The position numbers and the translations under genes are program-made. A model generated the notes under the pieces. That model was given only the letters and a program-made list of their open reading frames with translations, ran no database searches and had not been told where the DNA came from. 64,000 bases of DNA from CAG-791 sp045113775 (GTDB lineage: Bacteria > Bacillota > Clostridia > Lachnospirales > Lachnospiraceae). The stretch lies in contig JBGUJH010000106.1 of the NCBI GenBank assembly GCA_045113775.1, forward strand, positions 1 to 64,000. The letters are read 5' to 3'. Below are positions 59,021 through 64,000 of this stretch, one piece after another (positions within the stretch are counted from its first letter, which is position 1; each line of letters starts with the position of its first letter).

Positions 59021-61627
59021 CTAACCGAAGAAGTCGAATTCGTCCACCGCAAATGCGATGTCGATCTGGAATTCTTCGCGCTGCACCTGCATACCGTTCT
59101 CGTCAGCGATGACGAGATAATACGTCTCGGTATTGCTGTACTTCAGCGATTTCAGATTGAAACTACAGCGGAAGGTGCGGTCCTGTCCGTTATCGCTGGT
59201 CTTATCCGCAATTATCTTTTGGATATCGCTTATCGGCTTTCCGGCGTTGTCTGTAAAGTACAGCTGATAGGTCGCCGCCTCTCGGTTCCCGCCAACAGGC
59301 TCCTTCTGATAGAAGTTCAGGGAGAAGATCATATTGCTGATCTTCCGGTTCGCAGAAAGCAGGCTGATCTCCACAGGCTTCGTGTCGTACTTGCTCTTGT
59401 TCTTCTTGTATTCTTTGTACTGATTCCGCAGGAAGTGGTACTCGATAACTGGCACGACCATTTCCTGCAAGCTGATGCCGCCATGTACGAAGTTCAGGCC
59501 GCCGCCCTTCATCTTAATGCGGATAGTCTCACGTGGAGCCCACCCGTTATAATGAGGATTGTCTCCGGCGATAAACTTAACCGGGAGCAGGAAGTTGGAC
59601 TGATAGCTGTTATGCATGATCACATACCGCCTGCTGACCTCGATCCGTTGATCGTCCTGTGATTCGAGGTTTACCTTATCATCCTCTTTCAGAGGGCTAT
59701 AAGTGTACAGGAACCCGTGGTCAGAGGTGATGATGATATTCGCGCCGCCCCACTCGTTGGCGATAATGCGTACCATGTTTTTGATCTCTTCAATTGCCGT
59801 GTCGCAGGCTGAAAAGATGGAGCTTTCCAGATGACCGGCCTCATCAATGGTGTCGTGATAGATGTAGACTACATTCATACCCTTGATGAGTGCCTGCCGG
59901 TCAGCCCGCTTCATGCCTATGATTTCTTTATACTTGAGCGCCACGCTGGCCGGGTTCGCTGCTTTCAGGATCTTGTCCCGGTTGTTTGCCTCGGTGGACT
60001 GGCCGTCGGCCAGGACTACCAGCCGCTCAGTGTTGTCTCTGCCCTTGATCTCCGTGTGAATATGCTTATGGGGCAATAGCGCCGCCATACCAAACTTCGT
60101 GGTTGTCGGGAAGACTGCCTGCATGGACTTCAGATCCACCCTGGCCTGTGTCTCCCGCTGTAGCTGCTCCGCGAGGGAAGCCGCCACTTCATAGCGCAGG
60201 GCATCGGAGATAATCACATATACCTTGCTGTCAGAAGCCGCTACTTTCTGACGATAGAAATCCGTCTGCTGCGGCACTTCAAGCACCCGGCCATACTCAC
60301 GCAGATTATCCGCACAGGCATCCGACCAGTTGGTGCCCAGCTGACCAAGGAACCATGTGGTATAGAGTCCCTCGATCTTCTCCATCACATGGGTGAAGAG
60401 GTCGGACAACTCCTCATGGTAATTCTTCAGGCTCTCGGAATAGATCTTATGGAACTTCCGGTAGTAAGTGTCCATGATGTAATATTCCGTCGTATATTCC
60501 TTCCACACCTTCGCGGGCTCCACGGTATGGAACCCGGCGGAGTGCTCCTTGAAGAAGGCCTGCATCTTCGCTACCTGCAGAATGCCTTCATAGTAGTTTT
60601 TCACATCGTCGTACCAGACGCAGGTACGGCGCTTTTCCACAGTCTGGGTGATCGTGTCCACGTCAATGATGTGGTCGCTGATCTCGGTCATCAGCTTTAC
60701 GAGAATGATCTCGTTGACGCACGGGAAGACTTCGGTCTCTACCAAATCAGCCACCTGTAGTTTCATGAACCGCTGGGGCAGCTTCAGCTCACCTTCCACA
60801 TGCTCGGCAATGGCATAGATATCCCCAGCATCCTCGCTGTGCATCCAGTCGGACACGAAGTCATAGCAATACGCCTGATGTGCGGAGGAGATGAACATCT
60901 GGAGCCCCGCGAGGAACTCCTGCCGCATTGTCCGGGTATATGCCGTCAGTAGGATATGCGTGGCCAACTGCGCAAGATCGGAATCCATGTCTTGGTATCC
61001 GGTACCCTGCGCCACCATACGCCAGAAAGCTTCATCGATTCCGTAGTTCACGAACTCCTGATAGATGGCATTGCCATCCTTCTGGAGACCGCCCTGCAAC
61101 ACGGCCTTGATGATGGCGTTTGGCTTGGCTTCCTTCAGTCCTACCAGTGCCGCCATGATGGCCATCTGCAGCTGAGCAGGCGTAGCCGGAGTGACCGGCT
61201 GCGTGGACACCTTGTTCCGGCGGGCCTGTGCATTGAAGAACTTTCGGTACTGCTTAAAGCCGCGCCGGAGCGCAGGCGTCTGCGGGATGCCCGTCTCATC
61301 CATCCACATGGAAACCAGATCAGCACGGAACTCCTCTCCATAAAGCTCCACATCCAGCAGCCAGTTATCCTCATCGGACTCGTAGGCGAAGGGCCGATAC
61401 ACCAGATAGTTGCTAGTGGGATCGTCTACAGCCAGTAACTTCTTCACGAAAAAGTTGTTGCTGCCGGTGAGCGCGACAACCTTGGCCCCATTGACCGTGA
61501 TCTCGTCCAGTTTGTCCGCGAACTCCTGATCTTCGTCGATCCAGACGACGATCCGTCGTTTGTAGAACTCCGGCAGTGGTACCGCAAACCGTCGATTCAA
61601 GTCCTGTATGATTTTTTCAGAATCCAT
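59021..61627 (-). CDS. pglZ: PglZ, BREX alkaline-phosphatase-fold protein
   Basis: 868 residues, matching BREX-1 PglZ in length. N-terminal KRRIVVWIDEDQEFADKLDEI; phosphatase-fold metal sites VYVIISDALRYEVAASLAEQL, FPTTTKFGMAALLPH, VVYIYHDTIDEAGH and NIIITSDHGFLYTY. A C-terminal beta domain follows. PglZ is essential in BREX and has been linked to nuclease or phosphodiesterase-type activity. The chosen ATG has AGGTG 8 nt upstream. It starts 15 nt after the pglX stop. Confidence 0.93.
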   Translation of the reverse strand: MDSEKIIQDLNRRFAVPLPEFYKRRIVVWIDEDQEFADKLDEITVNGAKVVALTGSNNFFVKKLLAVDDPTSNYLVYRPFAYESDEDNWLLDVELYGEEFRADLVSMWMDETGIPQTPALRRGFKQYRKFFNAQARRNKVSTQPVTPATPAQLQMAIMAALVGLKEAKPNAIIKAVLQGGLQKDGNAIYQEFVNYGIDEAFWRMVAQGTGYQDMDSDLAQLATHILLTAYTRTMRQEFLAGLQMFISSAHQAYCYDFVSDWMHSEDAGDIYAIAEHVEGELKLPQRFMKLQVADLVETEVFPCVNEIILVKLMTEISDHIIDVDTITQTVEKRRTCVWYDDVKNYYEGILQVAKMQAFFKEHSAGFHTVEPAKVWKEYTTEYYIMDTYYRKFHKIYSESLKNYHEELSDLFTHVMEKIEGLYTTWFLGQLGTNWSDACADNLREYGRVLEVPQQTDFYRQKVAASDSKVYVIISDALRYEVAASLAEQLQRETQARVDLKSMQAVFPTTTKFGMAALLPHKHIHTEIKGRDNTERLVVLADGQSTEANNRDKILKAANPASVALKYKEIIGMKRADRQALIKGMNVVYIYHDTIDEAGHLESSIFSACDTAIEEIKNMVRIIANEWGGANIIITSDHGFLYTYSPLKEDDKVNLESQDDQRIEVSRRYVIMHNSYQSNFLLPVKFIAGDNPHYNGWAPRETIRIKMKGGGLNFVHGGISLQEMVVPVIEYHFLRNQYKEYKKNKSKYDTKPVEISLLSANRKISNMIFSLNFYQKEPVGGNREAATYQLYFTDNAGKPISDIQKIIADKTSDNGQDRTFRCSFNLKSLKYSNTETYYLVIADENGMQVQREEFQIDIAFAVDEFDFFG

Positions 61628-61642
61628 AGTCGGCACCTGCCT

Positions 61643-64000
61643 TTACTTGATCTTTGCCAGTACATCTTTAAAGATTGCATAGTTGTGCTTCACACCATCA
61701 TCCAAGTCGATCTTGATCATCTGATCGGCAAGGTGATGGATCTTTTCTTCGTATGCTCTGGTCTCTTCTGCCTGTGCACGCAGTTTAGTGAGTTGCTTAT
61801 TCAGCTTCACCCGCTCGGAAGTGGACGCGCCACTGATGCGCTGCTCCAGATCGGCGATGGCCGTGCGATACCGTGACTGCTGCTCATGGACATAGTCCGT
61901 GCGGATACGAGCGATGGTGTCCGGTTGATAGCGGTGCATGTAGATCAGGCACTTGAAGCCGTTCTTCTTGCCGCTATCGAAGAGCCAGTAGATCGGACGT
62001 TTCTGGTAAATTTTCAAATGATCTGTATAGAAGTCATTAATGAAGTAATTGCGGATTACTTCGCGGGAGGATCCTTTACCGCCAAGCGCATCTGCGACAA
62101 AACGTAGGTTCTCCTCCAGCGTTTCCTTTCCGTAAACTACTTCGACAAAATATACAAAGCGTCCGACAACATCATCCTCGAAGTAATCATCATCACAAAT
62201 TGGGATAACATTGTCTTTGTCAGCGGGAAAGCTACTATATTTTGACGAGTCCCATTTTCCGCCAGCATACGCAAGGCCTGCTCGCCATAGATTATATCTG
62301 CCAAACATGCATCCTACAGCATAGGAAATGAGGCTTTTTACATCTCTTGACAAGTCCGCTCTACGAATAGTCACATCTTTTTCCTCGACTTCTGGCGATA
62401 ATTCATCTTGTAAACCATAGATATCTATAAAGGCCCTATTCAGCGCTTCTTCGTTTTCCTTTAATTGATTGCATCGACGCTCACATTGACTATTCCATGC
62501 GTGGAAGAGCTCTTCGAGTTTATATGCATAGTCCTTCTCATTCGCGTAGACAGGTAGCAATGGATGATATGCAAAATCCCAAGATGTTTCAAAAGAATCC
62601 CAATCCACTCGTGATAAGTCAATACATCTTTGTACTATAGTAATGATATTAGAATTATTCTTATTATCTCTAAATGGTTGTACTGCAATATCTCCAATGT
62701 TTGAGTTTAAAGTCGGATTAATAATGTGTATAGCCTCTTCAGCAACTTTAGAATTAAGGTAACCTAAAATGACATTTAAATCATTCTTATCATCTATAAG
62801 CAAAGCATTTGCTCCTGTTTCAAAAAGTTGATTCTTTTCGAGTTTTCTGATAGCAAATTCGGACTTGCTGGAGATATGGTTCCAACAAACACCTTCTTTC
62901 CACCATATGTATTCTGGAGCTATGCGTGCAACGTTGTTTTTGCGGTAAAATGCCCTTGCAGAATCTGACCAATCGATAACGGTATCTAAATTTCCGTACC
63001 ACCTTCGAAACGATCCACCTTTAACGATAAAAACCCATTTTTTATCCGTACCAACCGATGTCGCATTAACTTCCCAAATAAAACGTAAGTACTTGTTATT
63101 GTCACTAGTTTTTGTCTGTCCATCTGAAATCGAATGATTCTTTATCATGTCTCCAACAAAGATACTTGACAGTTGATCGCTCACCCAGAAGGCAATGGGG
63201 TGTCCTGGTATTCTTCTAAAGCTTTCCATTTTATGCGAATACACATAATCACATTCTTTAGAATGGAGAGCTTGTATTACACCTACATTTTGCACATCCA
63301 TGTCGCCTTTAAACGACTCTAGCTTTATATAAATCCCAGTATCGTTGATCTTTTGGTTTTTAATAACAAATGAACAAACATCAACTGTTGCCTCTTTAAA
63401 AAAAGCTCCTTTTGCCATCTGAATAAGCGTAGAAATAGCTTTATTATTAATAATAAAATCTCTTAATTTTTCGTAGGTTTTAATGAACATCCATACATTT
63501 GGTGTCATCATTGCTGCATATCCACTACTTCTGCACAGTTGCAAACACCTGACAATAAAAACGCTAAATAAATCTCCTTTGTAATCGCTATAATTTGCAT
63601 TGATATAATTCTTTAGTCTCGGGTCGTATTTGTTTAAATACGGTGGATTTGTAGTAATAGCAGCATACTTTCCACTCATGATTTCAGCAGGCCGAATAAG
63701 TGCTTGGAAATCATCAAATAAATAGGTGTTGTACATACTAATTTCGTCGCTAAGTTGCTTAAAGCGATCATTGATTCTGCTAAAATCAACTGACGGCATC
63801 TGGAGAATAGAACCATACTCTTTGGCATCCTTCAAAGTATCAAGAAGAGCTTCGATATCTTTTCTTAGTGAAACATCTTTCCCACAAAAGTGTTCTACAC
63901 TTGACCTGTCAACGGTATTACTTTCTGCAATTTCATATATGTGCGGCTGAATTCCACGAGAGAAGAAACGCCGATCGTACTGTCGGGCTTTCATCATCAC
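61643..64000 (-). CDS. pglX: PglX, BREX adenine methyltransferase (5' end outside window)
   Basis: At least 785 residues; the frame runs off the right edge, so the N-terminal part is missing. The Rossmann methyltransferase motif IV NPPY lies in YAAITTNPPYLNKYD, followed by FSVFIVRCLQLCRSSGYAAMMTPNVWMF. The later region (SDQLSSIF, VKGGSFRRWYGNLD, GTNALLIDD-like) is the target-recognition part, and a C-terminal coiled coil (YRTAIADLEQRISGASTSERVKLNKQLTKL) ends it. It methylates a host adenine to mark self DNA. brxA, brxB and brxC would be expected beyond the edge. Confidence 0.92.
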   Translation of the reverse strand: MMMKARQYDRRFFSRGIQPHIYEIAESNTVDRSSVEHFCGKDVSLRKDIEALLDTLKDAKEYGSILQMPSVDFSRINDRFKQLSDEISMYNTYLFDDFQALIRPAEIMSGKYAAITTNPPYLNKYDPRLKNYINANYSDYKGDLFSVFIVRCLQLCRSSGYAAMMTPNVWMFIKTYEKLRDFIINNKAISTLIQMAKGAFFKEATVDVCSFVIKNQKINDTGIYIKLESFKGDMDVQNVGVIQALHSKECDYVYSHKMESFRRIPGHPIAFWVSDQLSSIFVGDMIKNHSISDGQTKTSDNNKYLRFIWEVNATSVGTDKKWVFIVKGGSFRRWYGNLDTVIDWSDSARAFYRKNNVARIAPEYIWWKEGVCWNHISSKSEFAIRKLEKNQLFETGANALLIDDKNDLNVILGYLNSKVAEEAIHIINPTLNSNIGDIAVQPFRDNKNNSNIITIVQRCIDLSRVDWDSFETSWDFAYHPLLPVYANEKDYAYKLEELFHAWNSQCERRCNQLKENEEALNRAFIDIYGLQDELSPEVEEKDVTIRRADLSRDVKSLISYAVGCMFGRYNLWRAGLAYAGGKWDSSKYSSFPADKDNVIPICDDDYFEDDVVGRFVYFVEVVYGKETLEENLRFVADALGGKGSSREVIRNYFINDFYTDHLKIYQKRPIYWLFDSGKKNGFKCLIYMHRYQPDTIARIRTDYVHEQQSRYRTAIADLEQRISGASTSERVKLNKQLTKLRAQAEETRAYEEKIHHLADQMIKIDLDDGVKHNYAIFKDVLAKIK

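Overview
The window looks like part of a Bacillota (Clostridia, most likely Lachnospiraceae-type) chromosome. This rests on strong GGAGG-type ribosome binding sites, Gram-positive-style terminators, mid GC content, and family content (DUF6273, DUF2007, DUF7336, Nudix, MATE, TIR and tubulin-like proteins). I cannot name the species. Almost every gene lies on the minus strand. The main exceptions are two TIR-effector genes (5185-6336 and 27539-30853) and one small gene (53779-53988).

Left part (1-24 kb): a broken Y1/REP-type transposase tail, a tight cluster of six tRNA or tRNA-like genes, then ordinary small housekeeping or accessory genes (PAP2 phosphatase, DUF1349, a truncated Cas4-like nuclease, MATE, EamA, P-loop kinase, PhzF, aldo-keto reductase, Nudix, DUF1801). 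These alternate with conflict-type genes: a zinc-ribbon/macro/TIR protein; a block of TIR-TPR, TerB-like, HD, unknown, tubulin-like and unknown genes; and a TIR/beta-sandwich protein. Nearly every intergenic gap here carries copies of one short quasi-palindromic repeat, core GACCTCTAGGGTACCT and variants. The repeat also occurs inside two large genes, supplies stop codons to others, and is linked to a 92-bp duplicated gene end. It is absent right of about 25.2 kb.

Middle part (24-47 kb): a dense island of TIR effectors (TIR-STAND-TPR, TIR-TM-propeller twice, TIR-TM, TIR-RCC1). Embedded in it is a three-gene operon (32387-38858) coding a TIGR03986-like RAMP fused to a P-loop ATPase, an ATPase fused to a HEPN-type RNase motif, and a second RAMP (Cas7/Csm3-like). 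No CRISPR array, Cas10 or Cas6 is visible. This is the best candidate for an undescribed system. Fragments of DUF2007, DUF7336 and flavodoxin genes recur around the TIR genes and look like scars of repeated segmental duplication.

Right part (47-64 kb): a BREX-type defence locus read on the minus strand: pglX (cut by the window edge), pglZ, a RES-domain gene, brxL, a GmrSD-like DUF262/DUF1524 gene, a SIR2-family gene and a nuclease-helicase gene. A small plus-strand gene in a 30-bp direct-repeat bracket sits between the last two parts of this locus.

Taken together, the region is a defence or conflict island dominated by NAD-consuming domains (TIR, SIR2, RES, macro) and NTPase switches. Functions are inferred from motifs read by eye; no database search was run.
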